Part shown: piece by piece, positions 18,854 through 27,792 of the stretch
Position numbering within the stretch: the first letter of the stretch is position 1
How the letters are laid out: each line of letters begins with the position of its first letter
Assembly (NCBI RefSeq): GCF_000013085.1
Contig: NC_007643.1
Coordinates: forward strand, 3,874,501-3,938,500
Reading direction: 5' to 3'
DNA length: 64,000 nucleotides
Source: Rhodospirillum rubrum ATCC 11170
GTDB taxonomy: Bacteria; Pseudomonadota; Alphaproteobacteria; Rhodospirillales; Rhodospirillaceae
Program-made: the position numbers and the translations under genes
The notes under the pieces: generated by a model
The model's input: the letters and a program-made list of their open reading frames with translations, nothing else
The model's database searches: none
What the model was told of the DNA's origin: nothing

Positions 18854-19624
18854 ATGTCCACCGATCTGGCGGAACGCGCGCCCAGCATACTCACGGACTT
18901 AGATGGCGCAACCATCGCCTATCACCGCACGCCCGGCAAGAGCCCCGGGGTGGTTTTCATTCACGGGTTCATGTCGAATATGGACGGCGGCAAGGCGCTT
19001 TTCGTTGAAAACTGGTGCCGCAACCATGGCCGCGCCTTCCTCCGCTTCGATCAGACCGGCCACGGGCTATCGTCGGGCGCCTTCGAAGAGGGTTCGATCG
19101 GCCGCTGGGCCGCCGATACCATCGCCGTGCTCGATGCCCTGACCAGCGGCCCCCAGGTGCTGATCGGCTCGTCGATGGGCGGCTGGCTGATGTTGTTGGC
19201 CGCCCTCGCCCGCCCCGACAGGGTGGCCGGGTTGATCGGCTTGGCCGCCGCCCCCGATTTCACCGAAGACCTCATCTGGGATCAAGCCTCGCCCGAGATC
19301 CGCGAGACCCTGCTGCGCGAGGGCCGCGTGGAAGAGGCCGGCAGCGGCGACGAGGGGCCGACGGTGTTCACCAAGCTGCTGATCGAGGATGGCCGGCGCC
19401 ACCTGCTGCTGCGCGCTCCCCTGGCCATCGAGTGCCCGGTGCGGCTGATCCACGGCCTGGGCGATCAAAGCGTGCCCTGGGAAACCGCGCTGCGCCTGCA
19501 AAAAGCCCTGCGGGCGAGCGATGTGAGCGTCACCCTGGTCAAGGACGGCGAGCACCGGCTGTCACGCCCCCAGGACCTGGACCGCCTTGGCCGGACCCTG
19601 GAGGCGCTGCTCGCCCAGCTTTAG
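18854..19624 (+). CDS. Alpha/beta hydrolase
   Basis: A 256-residue serine hydrolase of the alpha/beta fold. The nucleophile elbow is GSSMGG (Ser107), the acid is probably Asp204 in GLGDQSVPWE and the base His234 in KDGEHRLSRPQ. The oxyanion-region motif HGFMSNMDGGKA (residues 37-48) resembles acyl-protein thioesterase/ABHD10-like hydrolases. No signal peptide or cap insertion is evident, so it is cytoplasmic. Possible activities are thioesterase or esterase; the substrate is unknown. A dispersed repeat element begins 35 bp after the stop. Confidence 0.87.
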   Translation: MSTDLAERAPSILTDLDGATIAYHRTPGKSPGVVFIHGFMSNMDGGKALFVENWCRNHGRAFLRFDQTGHGLSSGAFEEGSIGRWAADTIAVLDALTSGPQVLIGSSMGGWLMLLAALARPDRVAGLIGLAAAPDFTEDLIWDQASPEIRETLLREGRVEEAGSGDEGPTVFTKLLIEDGRRHLLLRAPLAIECPVRLIHGLGDQSVPWETALRLQKALRASDVSVTLVKDGEHRLSRPQDLDRLGRTLEALLAQL

Positions 19625-19659
19625 CCGTCGGCATACGTGAAATCTGATCCCCGCGCACC

Positions 19660-19730
19660 GCTCTAAGAGCTTGATAGTCAAGAAAATCGTCGTCGCGATC
19701 TGGTCCAGATCGCTCGGGATTTTCTTTAGC
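19660..19730. repeat. Dispersed hairpin repeat, copy A
   Basis: A 71-bp element starting GCTCTAAG and folding into a two-part stem. The outer arms are AAGAAAATC (19680-19688) and GATTTTCTT (19718-19726); the inner arms are GCGATCTGG (19695-19703) and CCAGATCGC (19705-19713) around a single T. Related copies lie at 53811-53880 and, reversed and shortened, at 52845-52893. Both stems differ between A and B by paired changes that keep pairing. It sits between two convergent genes and supplies the stop codon of the epimerase-like gene, so it may be a bidirectional terminator. Confidence 0.8.
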
Positions 19731-20652
19731 AGTCCGAGGCTTCCTTATAGACCGGCGGGCCTTCGGCAACCCGGCCGGTCTCTTCGGCCAGGATGGCTTC
19801 AAGCCCCTGGCGGAAGGTCGGGTAGAGCAGGCGCAGGCGCAGATCGTCCCACAGACGTTCGTTGGACACCTTGCGATTGTCGGCCCAGAACGACAGGGCC
19901 ATCGGCGACAGGCCGGGCGCCACCTCGTCAAAGCTTTGGGCCGGCGGCGGATCGATGCCGAGCAGGGCGCAGGCGTGGTCCATCACCTCGGAGGGTTCAG
20001 CCGGTTCGTCATCGACCAGATTATAGATGGCGCCGGGGTCGGGATCTGCCATGCTGGCCCGGGTGATCAGCCCGATATCATCGACATGGATGCGCGAAAA
20101 GGCGTGGCCGGGCCGGATAATGCGCTTGGCGGTGCCCGCTCGCAGCTGATCGAAAACGCTGCGGCCGGGGCCATAGATGCCGGCCAGCCGCAACAGGTGA
20201 ACGGGCAGATCCTCGTCGCGCCACAGATCAAGCCAGTCTTCCTCGGCGGCGACCCGGCGCTTGGAGCGCTCCTGGGTCGGTCGCACCGGCTTGCCCTCGT
20301 CAACCCAGGCGCCACCGGTATCGCCGTAAACGCCGGTGGTTGAGAAATACCCCAGCCATTCCGGCCGCAGGGCCAGAAGATCGGCGCGGTGCAAGGCGAG
20401 AACCGGATCGCCGTCGGGCCCCGGCGGGATGGAGACCAGCACATGGGTGACCCCGGTCCAGGCCTCGGCCGGCAGCGGCGTGGTCTCGTCGAAGACGAAG
20501 GCGGTGATCCCCTGGGCGCTCAACGCTTGGCGCTTCTCCTCGGACCGGCAGGTGCCGCTGACCCGCCAGCCATCGCGCAACAGGCCGCGGGCCAACCGCA
20601 AGGCGGAATAGCCCAGCCCGAAACACAGCAAATGTCCCCTGAACATAACCAT
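19726..20652 (-). CDS. NAD(P)-dependent epimerase/reductase-like protein (YeeZ type)
   Basis: A 308-residue extended short-chain dehydrogenase fold. The N-terminal dinucleotide loop is CFGLGYSALRLARGLL (GxGYSA), followed by STTGVYGDTGGAWVDE, where T-x5-Y replaces the classic YxxxK region, and by RLAGIYGPGRSVFDQL. This pattern fits the YeeZ-like group of atypical SDR proteins, whose substrate is unknown. The ATG at 20652 is preceded by GGGGGA; the frame's extension to 20799 overlaps the divergent TPR gene and is discounted. The stop codon is contributed by dispersed repeat copy A. Confidence 0.82.
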   Translation of the reverse strand: MVMFRGHLLCFGLGYSALRLARGLLRDGWRVSGTCRSEEKRQALSAQGITAFVFDETTPLPAEAWTGVTHVLVSIPPGPDGDPVLALHRADLLALRPEWLGYFSTTGVYGDTGGAWVDEGKPVRPTQERSKRRVAAEEDWLDLWRDEDLPVHLLRLAGIYGPGRSVFDQLRAGTAKRIIRPGHAFSRIHVDDIGLITRASMADPDPGAIYNLVDDEPAEPSEVMDHACALLGIDPPPAQSFDEVAPGLSPMALSFWADNRKVSNERLWDDLRLRLLYPTFRQGLEAILAEETGRVAEGPPVYKEASDC

Positions 20653-20798
20653 GACGTCCCCCAAACCCCCTTGTGCCGCCTGCCGAAGCAAAGTCTCTGC
20701 CAAGACCTCTGCGATAACCCCTCTTGCGCGGGGGGCTTCGGCGGGCGACTTTAGCGGTTCGAGGTTGCCGCCGACAACCGCCATGAAAGTCGTCCGCA

Positions 20799-21653
20799 AT
20801 GTTTCATTTTTCCCTGTCCCCCCGACGCACCGGCCGGGGGGCGCGACCCCGGGCCCGCCTTGGGGCGATGCTGGCGCTGGCCTTTCTCGCCGGAGGGCTG
20901 ACCGCCGGGCCGGGGAACGCCGCCGAGGGGGCCGGGGCGACGGCCGAGCGCCAATATTGCGCCTGCATGGCCTTGGCGCGCTCGCGCCCCGATCAGGCTT
21001 TTGAAAAGGCCGGGCAATGGAAGGCCCTGGGCGGCGGCGTGCCGGCCCGCCACTGCGAGGCGGTCGCCCTGCTCGGCCTCAAGGAATATGGCGAGGCGGC
21101 GCGGCGGCTCGAAGCCCTGGCCGAGGATGTCAAACTGGCGCGGGGCCTGCGCGTCGATCTGCTGACCCAGGCCGGTCAGGCTTGGCTGGCGGTCGGCGAT
21201 CTGTCGCGGGCCTATGCCAATCAGACCACGGCGCTTCAGCTTGCCGGGGCACGCGCCCAATCGGGGGCGCCGGCGCTGTCCTCGGTTCTGCCCGATCTCT
21301 ATATCGACCGCGCCGTCACTCTGGCCCAGGCCGGGCGCGATGACGAGGCGACCACCGATCTGACCAAGGCGCTGGCCCTTCAGCCCGCTTCGGTGACGGC
21401 TTTGGTTCTGCGCGCCAGCGCCCAGCGCCGCCAGGGGCGGCTGACCGCCGCCCGCGCCGATGCCGAGGCGGCGGTGAAGCGCGCCCCCAATGACGCCGAA
21501 GCGCGGCTGGAGCGCGGCGACGTTCGCCTTGCCCTCGGCGATCGTGACGGCGCGCGCGCCGACTGGTTGAAGGTGCTAGAACTCGCCCCGCGCGAGGGGG
21601 CGGCCGATGCCGCCCGCGCCCGCATCGAGACCCTTGACCTCAAGGTTCGCTGA
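20799..21653 (+). CDS. Exported TPR-repeat protein
   Basis: A 284-residue protein with an N-terminal signal peptide (hydrophobic ARLGAMLALAFLAGGLTAGPGNAA, about residues 19-42 with an Ala-type cleavage site). At least three tetratricopeptide repeats follow, clearest at ALYIDRAVTLAQAGRDDEA-like residues 165-195 and at LVLRASAQRRQGRLTAARA and ARLERGDVRLALGDRDGARA towards the C-terminus. TPRs are protein-interaction scaffolds; the partner is unknown. Two cysteines (CAC, about residues 53-55) and one more at about 84 could form a disulfide in the periplasm. It stands alone, divergent from the epimerase-like gene. Confidence 0.8.
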   Translation: MFHFSLSPRRTGRGARPRARLGAMLALAFLAGGLTAGPGNAAEGAGATAERQYCACMALARSRPDQAFEKAGQWKALGGGVPARHCEAVALLGLKEYGEAARRLEALAEDVKLARGLRVDLLTQAGQAWLAVGDLSRAYANQTTALQLAGARAQSGAPALSSVLPDLYIDRAVTLAQAGRDDEATTDLTKALALQPASVTALVLRASAQRRQGRLTAARADAEAAVKRAPNDAEARLERGDVRLALGDRDGARADWLKVLELAPREGAADAARARIETLDLKVR

Positions 21654-21719
21654 TCCCTGCGGCCCGATATCGTCGTCGCCATGATGCCGCCACGACCGCC
21701 GGCCATAGACTTATGGACC

Positions 21720-21790
21720 TTCCCTCGGGCTTTTCCTTTTGCCCAGGGCTTTCCCTCGGACTTTTCGTTTTGCCAAGGGCTTTCCCTCGG
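21720..21790. repeat. 31-bp tandem repeat, 2.3 copies
   Basis: Two 31-bp units (21720-21750 and 21751-21781) beginning ttccctcgggcttttc and ttccctcggacttttc, plus a third partial ttccctcgg, lie in the 208-bp gap between the TPR gene and the SYLF gene. Units differ at about three positions. They are pyrimidine-rich on the plus strand. No coding role is apparent. Confidence 0.85.
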
Positions 21791-21861
21791 CCGGGCCGCC
21801 ATGCGATGGTCTGACCCTCCCCGCACCCGCTCCACCCCGTCCTTAAAATCCTGGAGGCTCC

Positions 21862-22845
21862 ATGCCGCGCTCGTTCCCTTCCGTCTCTCCGGCGCTCCGG
21901 CGACCGGTCGCTTGTCTTGCGGCGGCAGGGTTTCTCGCCTGCGCCCCGATCGCCCCGCTGTTCGCCCAAAGCGGCTCCCCGCAATCGTTGAGCGCCCCGG
22001 CCTATGGCCAGGAATTCCAGACCCCCCAGGGCGGCACCTATGCCACGCCGACCACCCCGTCTTATAACGCCCCGACGGGCACGCCGTCCTATGCCGCTCC
22101 GCCGGGCGGGATGGCCCAGCCGATCGAAGACATGCCGGTGCGCGAGATCGGCACCCCGGCGGTCAATACGCCGCCGCCCGAAGGGCCGGCGCCGGTAACC
22201 GATCAGACGCGGATGGTGGCGCCCGACGCCTCGGAATCGGCCGCTGACGCCCGGGCGACCATTCTGTCGGCCGAAGCCACCCTGACGCGGATGACCTCGA
22301 CCACCGGTTTCAAGGACCAGCTTAAAACCCTGATCAGGCGCTCGCGCGCCGTGCTGATCATTCCCAGCTTCTATAAGGCCGGTTTTCTCGTCGGCGGCGC
22401 CTATGGCCATGGCGTGCTGCTGGTGCGCTCCAGCGACGGCAGCTTCTCCGACCCGGCCTTCTATCGCCTGACCGCCGGATCCTTCGGTTTCCAGTTCGGC
22501 GTGCAGGATAATCAGGTGGTGATGGCGATCATGACCGAGGCCGGCCTCAAGGCGGTGATGGAAGACCAGTTCAAGGGCGGCGCCACCGCCAGCGTCAGCT
22601 TCTTCATGGTCGGGGCGGGGGCCGAGGCCTCGACCACCACCGATGTCGGCGAGGATATCTACGCCTTCTCGCAGTCGGTCGGGCTGTTCGGCGGCGCCGG
22701 GCTGGAAGGCACCAAGATCGAGCCGCGCCAAAGCTGGAACATGGCCGTTTATGGGGCGGGAACCACCGTGCGCAACGTTCTGTTCGACCGCCGCGTCTCC
22801 ACGCCGCTGGCGGCCAATCTGAAGCACCTGCTCGCCAAACAGTGA
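21862..22845 (+). CDS. SYLF-domain (Ysc84-type) lipid-binding exported protein
   Basis: A 327-residue protein. A signal peptide (residues about 1-35, ending APLFAQ) is followed by a Pro/Thr/Ala/Gly-rich, probably disordered region to about residue 110. A SYLF/Ysc84 domain follows from about residue 125: [30 protein letters not shown], then [25 protein letters not shown]. In eukaryotes SYLF binds phosphoinositides; bacterial members are periplasmic and probably bind lipid or outer membrane. Its stop overlaps the cobQ GTG start (GTGA), so translation of cobQ is coupled to it, an unexpected pairing. Confidence 0.85.
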   Translation: MPRSFPSVSPALRRPVACLAAAGFLACAPIAPLFAQSGSPQSLSAPAYGQEFQTPQGGTYATPTTPSYNAPTGTPSYAAPPGGMAQPIEDMPVREIGTPAVNTPPPEGPAPVTDQTRMVAPDASESAADARATILSAEATLTRMTSTTGFKDQLKTLIRRSRAVLIIPSFYKAGFLVGGAYGHGVLLVRSSDGSFSDPAFYRLTAGSFGFQFGVQDNQVVMAIMTEAGLKAVMEDQFKGGATASVSFFMVGAGAEASTTTDVGEDIYAFSQSVGLFGGAGLEGTKIEPRQSWNMAVYGAGTTVRNVLFDRRVSTPLAANLKHLLAKQ

Positions 22846-24332
22846 GCGCGACCGGCCCTTCCCCGCATCATCGCGCCCGTGCCCTGATGATCCAGGGCAC
22901 GGGGTCCGATGTCGGCAAGTCGTTGCTGGTCTCCGGTCTGGCCCGCGCCCTGACCCGGCGCGGTCTGCGGGTGGCGCCCTTCAAGGCGCAGAACATGAGC
23001 AACAACGCCGCCGTCACCGCCGATGGCGGCGAGATCGGCCGCGCCCAGGCCTTGCAGGCGCGGGCTTGCGGGCTGGTCCCCAGCGTCGATATGAACCCGG
23101 TGCTGCTCAAGCCACAAAGCGAGACCGGCAGCCAGTTGATTGTTCAGGGGCGGGTGGCCGGAACGGTGATGGCCGGGCGATACCGGGCGATGACCGCCAC
23201 GCTGATGCCCACGGTGCTGGAAAGCTTCGCCCGCCTACGCGCGGCGGCCGATATCGTCCTGGTCGAAGGGGCGGGCAGCCCCGCCGAGGTCAATCTGCGG
23301 GCCGGCGATATCGCCAATATGGGATTCGCCGAGGCCGCCGATGTGCCGGTGGTCATCGTGGGCGATATCGATCGCGGCGGGGTGATCGCCGCCCTTGTCG
23401 GCACCCATGTGCTGCTGCCCGAGGCCGAGCGGCGGCGGATCGCCGGCTTCCTTATCAACAAGTTTCGCGGCGATGTCGGGCTGTTCGAACCGGCCCTGGC
23501 GGTGATCGAGGGCCATACGGGCTGGGCGCCGCTGGGGGTGATCCCCTGGTTCCCGCGCGCCAGCGCCCTGCCGGCCGAGGATGCCCAATCGCTGGAGTCG
23601 CGGCCGGCGGCGGCGGCAAGGGCCGGGGACGGACGGCTGCGCATCGTCGTGCCCCGGCTGTCGCGCATCGCCAATTTCGATGATTTCGATCCGCTGATCG
23701 CCGAGCCCGATGTCGATCTGCGCTTCATCGGCGCCGGCGAGGCCCTACCCGGCGATGCCGATCTGGTGATCCTGCCCGGCTCGAAGGCCACCCTTGCCGA
23801 TCTCGCCTTCCTGCGCGCCCAGGGTTGGGACGGCGATCTGCTGGGCCATCACCGGCGCGGCGGGCGCATCCTCGGCCTTTGCGCCGGCTATCAAATGCTG
23901 GGCCGGCGGGTGGCCGATCCGCAAGGGGTGGAAGGCCCCGCCGAGGAGCGCCCCGGCCTTGGCTTCCTGGATGTCGACACCGTGATGGGCGGGGAAAAGA
24001 CGCTGACGGCGGTGCGTTTCCGCGATCACCTGTGGGGGGCCGAGGGCTGGGGCTATGAAATGCATGTCGGGCGAACGCAAGGACCCGATACGCGTACCCC
24101 CTGGCTGCACGACGGCAGCGCCCGCTCGGCCGATGGCCGCGTCCTGGGCGCCTATGTCCACGGCCTGTTCGCCAGCGACGCCTTCCGCCGGGCCTTCCTG
24201 GGCTGGCTGCGCCCCGGCCGAACCGCCGGCATCGCCTATGACGACACGGTCGAGGCGACCCTCGACGCCCTGGCCGATCACCTGGAACGCCATGTCGCCC
24301 TCGACCGCCTGCTCGCCCTGGCCGCGCCCTGA
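22842..24332 (+). CDS. cobQ: Cobyric acid synthase (adenosylcobyrinate amidase)
   Basis: Amidates carboxyls b, d, e and g of adenosylcobyrinate a,c-diamide using glutamine and ATP, giving adenosylcobyric acid. The 496 residues show the N-terminal dethiobiotin-synthetase-like domain ([20 protein letters not shown], residues 16-35) and a class I glutamine amidotransferase domain with the nucleophile Cys347 in [11 protein letters not shown]. The GTG at 22842 overlaps the previous stop; ATG at 22887 is an alternative that would remove 15 residues. It ends 18 bp from the convergent cbiB. Confidence 0.94.
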   Translation: MSATGPSPHHRARALMIQGTGSDVGKSLLVSGLARALTRRGLRVAPFKAQNMSNNAAVTADGGEIGRAQALQARACGLVPSVDMNPVLLKPQSETGSQLIVQGRVAGTVMAGRYRAMTATLMPTVLESFARLRAAADIVLVEGAGSPAEVNLRAGDIANMGFAEAADVPVVIVGDIDRGGVIAALVGTHVLLPEAERRRIAGFLINKFRGDVGLFEPALAVIEGHTGWAPLGVIPWFPRASALPAEDAQSLESRPAAAARAGDGRLRIVVPRLSRIANFDDFDPLIAEPDVDLRFIGAGEALPGDADLVILPGSKATLADLAFLRAQGWDGDLLGHHRRGGRILGLCAGYQMLGRRVADPQGVEGPAEERPGLGFLDVDTVMGGEKTLTAVRFRDHLWGAEGWGYEMHVGRTQGPDTRTPWLHDGSARSADGRVLGAYVHGLFASDAFRRAFLGWLRPGRTAGIAYDDTVEATLDALADHLERHVALDRLLALAAP

Positions 24333-24350
24333 ACGGGCTTGAAAAGCAGG

Positions 24351-25361
24351 TCAGCGCAAGACGGCGAGGGCGATGGCCAGCAGGGCGATCAGCGCGCCTT
24401 CGATCAGGCAGGCGCTCCGAAACAGCGCCAGACCGCGACGGATGTCCTTGGGCGTCACCCCCGCCCGGCCGTCGCCGACATAGGGTTCGTCGCGCGGCGC
24501 CTCGCCCTTATAAACGCGCGGTCCCGACAGCCGCAGGCCAAGGGCCCCGGCCATCGCCCCTTCCGGCCAGCCGGCATTGGGCGAGCGGTGCTTGCCGGCA
24601 TCGCGTAGCATGACGACAAAGGCGGCGCGCGCGTCGGCCCAGGGCTTGGTCAGGGCGGCGGCGATCAGCAGCAGGCCCGACAGCCGCGCCGGGATCAGAT
24701 TGACGCCATCGTCCAGCCGCGCCGCCGCCCAGCCGAAGGCGCGCAGCCGCGGGGTGCGGTGGCCGATCATGCTGTCCATGGTGTTGATCATCTTATAGGC
24801 GAGCAGGCCGGGCAGGCCGAAGAGCACGAACCAGAAGACCGGGGCGACCACGCCATCGGAGAAATTCTCGGCCAAACTTTCCAGCGCCCCGCGCCCGACG
24901 CCGGCATGATCAAGCAAGGCCGGATCGCGGCCGACGATATGGGAGACCGCCTCGCGGCCGGCGTCGATGCCCCCCGTCTCCAACCCGTCGGCGACGGCGG
25001 CCACGTGATCGTGGAGTTCGCGCTGGGCGAGCAGGGCGACGGCCAGGAGCAGTTCCAGAACCCAGCCGACCGCCAGAACGCTGGCCAGGGCCTGCAAGGC
25101 GACGCCCAGGCCGATCGCCGCGCCGACGAGAACGATCACGGTGAAGACGCCCCGGCGCTTGCGGGTGGCGTCGTCGCGCTCGGCGCGGTTCAGGCGTTGT
25201 TCCAGGGCGTCGATCGCCCCGCCCATCACCACCACCGGGTGGGGGATCAGGCGAAACAACGGCCCCATTCCCCCCAGATAGGCGTCAAACACCAGGGCGA
25301 GCAGGACCAAAACAAGCGGATCGGTAAGGCCCATGGGGGCGACGGAGAACAGGCTGACCAT
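24351..25361 (-). CDS. cbiB: Adenosylcobinamide-phosphate synthase (CobD/CbiB)
   Basis: An integral membrane enzyme that attaches (R)-1-amino-2-propanol O-phosphate (or its precursor) to adenosylcobyric acid, the step after CobQ. The 336 residues contain several hydrophobic helices and family signatures: AVSHIVGRDPALLDHAGVGR (about 137-156), LAENFSDGVVAPVFW and KMINTMDSMIGHR. It is called CobD in aerobic-pathway organisms and CbiB in Salmonella; I use cbiB because Salmonella CobD is a different enzyme. It is transcribed convergently to cobQ and divergently from the CobE fusion gene. Confidence 0.93.
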   Translation of the reverse strand: MVSLFSVAPMGLTDPLVLVLLALVFDAYLGGMGPLFRLIPHPVVVMGGAIDALEQRLNRAERDDATRKRRGVFTVIVLVGAAIGLGVALQALASVLAVGWVLELLLAVALLAQRELHDHVAAVADGLETGGIDAGREAVSHIVGRDPALLDHAGVGRGALESLAENFSDGVVAPVFWFVLFGLPGLLAYKMINTMDSMIGHRTPRLRAFGWAAARLDDGVNLIPARLSGLLLIAAALTKPWADARAAFVVMLRDAGKHRSPNAGWPEGAMAGALGLRLSGPRVYKGEAPRDEPYVGDGRAGVTPKDIRRGLALFRSACLIEGALIALLAIALAVLR

Positions 25362-25519
25362 GGTGCGATCCTGCCCCGGCGCCTCCCTGCGGGCAAGGGC
25401 CGTTTCGCCCTACGGCCCAAGGCCGACCTTAAGATTTGCCCCGGCTTGGCGGCAGCCCTTATAGTCGGGCCTTTTCCCCCCCTTTTTTACGGGCCCGGAT
25501 GGGCGGAGACGAAGGGATC

Positions 25520-26914
25520 ATGCGCGTGGGCGACGAGTCGTCCTTACCCCCGGCCCCTCCCGCGACCCCTCCCCTGGGCCGCCTGTTCGACGCCGTTCTC
25601 GTCGTCGACTGGAGCGCGGCGGCCCAGCCTCGCCAGGGGGCCAACAGCCTGTGGATCCACGGCCTGGACGGCGACGACGGGTCTTTCACCGCCAATCCGC
25701 CAACCCGCGAGGCGGCGATGGCGCTGCTTGCCGACCGCTTGTCGGACCGGCTGGCGCGCGGCCGGCGGGTGTTGCTTGGCGTGGATTTCGCGTTTGGCTA
25801 TCCGGCCGGAACCGCCCCCCGGCTGGTCCCGGGCGACCCGGACTGGCGCGGCGTGTGGAAGCTGCTGGCGGCGCGTATCCGCGATGGCGCCGATAACGCC
25901 AACAACCGCTTTGCCGTCGCCGAAGGGCTGAACGCCCTGCTCGACGGTAACGGTCCGTTCTGGGCCGGCCCCCGGGGCTGGCCGGGTGCGGGACTGCCGG
26001 CGCGCCGTCCGGTCCCCCCGCCCGGCGGGCTGGCCGCCCTGCGGCTGACCGAGCGCCGGACCTCCGGGCCGCACTCGGTATGGAAGCTTTGCGCCCCGGG
26101 CAGCGTCGGCGGCCAGACCCTGGTCGGCCTTCCCCGGCTGTGGCGTTTGCGCAACCACCCCTGGCTGGCCGGGTCCTTACGCATCTGGCCCTTTGAAACC
26201 GGCCTTCGCCTCCCCGACCCTTCGGCCCGCGTCGTCGTGGCCGAAGTCTATCCCTCGCTGGTCGCCCGCCGGGCGGCCGAGGGCGAGGTGGTCGATGAAA
26301 CCCAGGTCAAGGCCCTGGCCCGCCGCCTGTGGGATCTGGATGGCGCCGGGCGTCTGGCGCCGCTGTTTTGCGGTCCGGCCGATCTGTCGGCCGGCGACCG
26401 CCAGCTTGTGGAACGCGAAGAAGGTTGGATCCTTGGCATCGAGACCGGCCTTGCGCCGGGCGATCCCTTCGCCCGCCCGGTCCCCCGGGTGCTGACCCTG
26501 GGGGTGGGCTGTGAAAGCGGTTGCCCGGCCGAGGAACTGGAAGATCTGGTGTGGACGACGCTGGGCGCCCATGGCCTGTCGGCCGAGGCGTTGTCGTGTG
26601 TCGCCACCCTGGACCGCAAGGCCGGAGCGCCCGCGGTGCGGGCTTTGGCGCGCCGCCTGGATCGGCCGCTGCGGCTGTTCCCGGCCCAGGTGCTGGAGCG
26701 CGAGACCCCCCGCCTCGCCTCGCCCTCGCCGGCCGTGTTCCGGGCCGTCGGCTGTCATGGCGTCGCCGAGGCGGCGGCCCTGGCGGCGGCGGGCGAGTCC
26801 GCCATTCTGATCGTCGCCAAAACCCGCTCCCAGCGCGCCACCTGCGCGTTGGCCCGCACGCCGCTCGACGCCCCGTCTTTTTCGGGGACGCCCGCCAAGG
26901 AGATGACCCCATGA
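25520..26914 (+). CDS. Two-domain protein: unassigned N-terminal domain fused to CobE/CbiG-C
   Basis: A 464-residue protein. The last 125 residues (from [20 protein letters not shown]) match CobE/the C-terminal domain of CbiG, including [20 protein letters not shown] and [11 protein letters not shown]. CobE is required in the aerobic cobalamin pathway but its reaction is not settled. The first 330 residues form a separate domain with [54 protein letters not shown] and AEVYPSL. It looks like an RNase-H-fold-type (DUF429-like) domain of unknown role; proteins with this look are sometimes labelled molybdopterin-guanine dinucleotide related, which I cannot confirm. Start ATG 25520 (GGAGACGAAGG upstream); ATG 25499 is possible. 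The stop overlaps cobM (ATGA). Confidence 0.8.
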   Translation: MRVGDESSLPPAPPATPPLGRLFDAVLVVDWSAAAQPRQGANSLWIHGLDGDDGSFTANPPTREAAMALLADRLSDRLARGRRVLLGVDFAFGYPAGTAPRLVPGDPDWRGVWKLLAARIRDGADNANNRFAVAEGLNALLDGNGPFWAGPRGWPGAGLPARRPVPPPGGLAALRLTERRTSGPHSVWKLCAPGSVGGQTLVGLPRLWRLRNHPWLAGSLRIWPFETGLRLPDPSARVVVAEVYPSLVARRAAEGEVVDETQVKALARRLWDLDGAGRLAPLFCGPADLSAGDRQLVEREEGWILGIETGLAPGDPFARPVPRVLTLGVGCESGCPAEELEDLVWTTLGAHGLSAEALSCVATLDRKAGAPAVRALARRLDRPLRLFPAQVLERETPRLASPSPAVFRAVGCHGVAEAAALAAAGESAILIVAKTRSQRATCALARTPLDAPSFSGTPAKEMTP

Positions 26915-27672
26915 CCGTCCATTTCATCGGCGCCGGTCCCGGCGCCCCCGATCTGATCACCCTGCGCGGGCTGAGGCTGATCCAGTCCTGCCCCGTGGTG
27001 CTGTTCGCCGGTAGCTTGATCCCGCGCGAGGTGGTGGCCGAGGCCGGGGCGGAGGCGCGGGTGATCGATTCCTCGGCCCTACATCTTGATGAGATCATCG
27101 CGGTGATGGCCGAGGCCACGGCGCGCGGCGAGGATATCGCCCGCCTGCATTCGGGCGATCCCAGCCTGTATGGGGCGATCGCCGAGCAGATCCGCCGCTT
27201 GCGCGGCCTGGGGATCGCCTATGACATCTGCCCGGGCGTGCCGTCCTATGCGGCGGCGGCGGCGGCCCTTGGCAATGAGCTGACCCTGCCCGAGGTCTGC
27301 CAGACGGTGATCCTCACCCGTACCTCGGTCCGCGCCTCGCCGATGCCCGCCGGCGAGGATCTGGAAAGCCTGGGGCGGAGCGGCGCCCTGCTCGCCATCC
27401 ATCTATCGATCGCCAATCTGGCCGAGGTCGAAGCCAAACTGACCCCGCTTTATGGCGCCGATTGCCCGGTGGCGGTGGTCTATCGGGCAAGCTGGCCCGA
27501 TCAGACGGTGGTACGCGGCACCCTGGCCGATATCGCCGGCAAGATCGCTGGCGTCGGCATCACCCGCACCGCGCTGATCCTGGTTGGGCGCGGCCTGGGC
27601 AGCGAGGATTTCGCCAATAGCCGACTGTATGCCGCCGACTGCGGCCACGCCTTTCGGTCGGCCTCGGCCTGA
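26911..27672 (+). CDS. cobM: Precorrin-4 C11-methyltransferase
   Basis: Methylates precorrin-4 at C11 with SAM to yield precorrin-5. The 253 residues show the tetrapyrrole methylase fold: [18 protein letters not shown] at the N-terminus, [15 protein letters not shown] near residue 75 and [18 protein letters not shown] near residue 109. The [12 protein letters not shown] segment after it is typical of CobM/CbiF. CobM is called rather than CbiF because of the aerobic-type genes nearby. Its start overlaps the stop of the CobE fusion (ATGA), so the two are translationally coupled. Confidence 0.94.
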   Translation: MTVHFIGAGPGAPDLITLRGLRLIQSCPVVLFAGSLIPREVVAEAGAEARVIDSSALHLDEIIAVMAEATARGEDIARLHSGDPSLYGAIAEQIRRLRGLGIAYDICPGVPSYAAAAAALGNELTLPEVCQTVILTRTSVRASPMPAGEDLESLGRSGALLAIHLSIANLAEVEAKLTPLYGADCPVAVVYRASWPDQTVVRGTLADIAGKIAGVGITRTALILVGRGLGSEDFANSRLYAADCGHAFRSASA

Positions 27673-27792
27673 TCGATGCGCTACCGCCCTTTGGCGCTCT
27701 GGATCCGCGACGCCCGGCGCTCCAGTTAGGCGGCGGGGTGAGGTCGGCGGCCAAGGGGCTTGGCCGTCTGGTTTCGCGGGAGCGTGAGGTCG

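Noticed and set aside
24333-25520. Cobalamin riboswitch before the CobE fusion or cbiB
   Set aside because: I looked for the conserved B12 box and its surrounding pairing and found no convincing match. The GCCACTG at about 21049 lies inside the TPR coding sequence.
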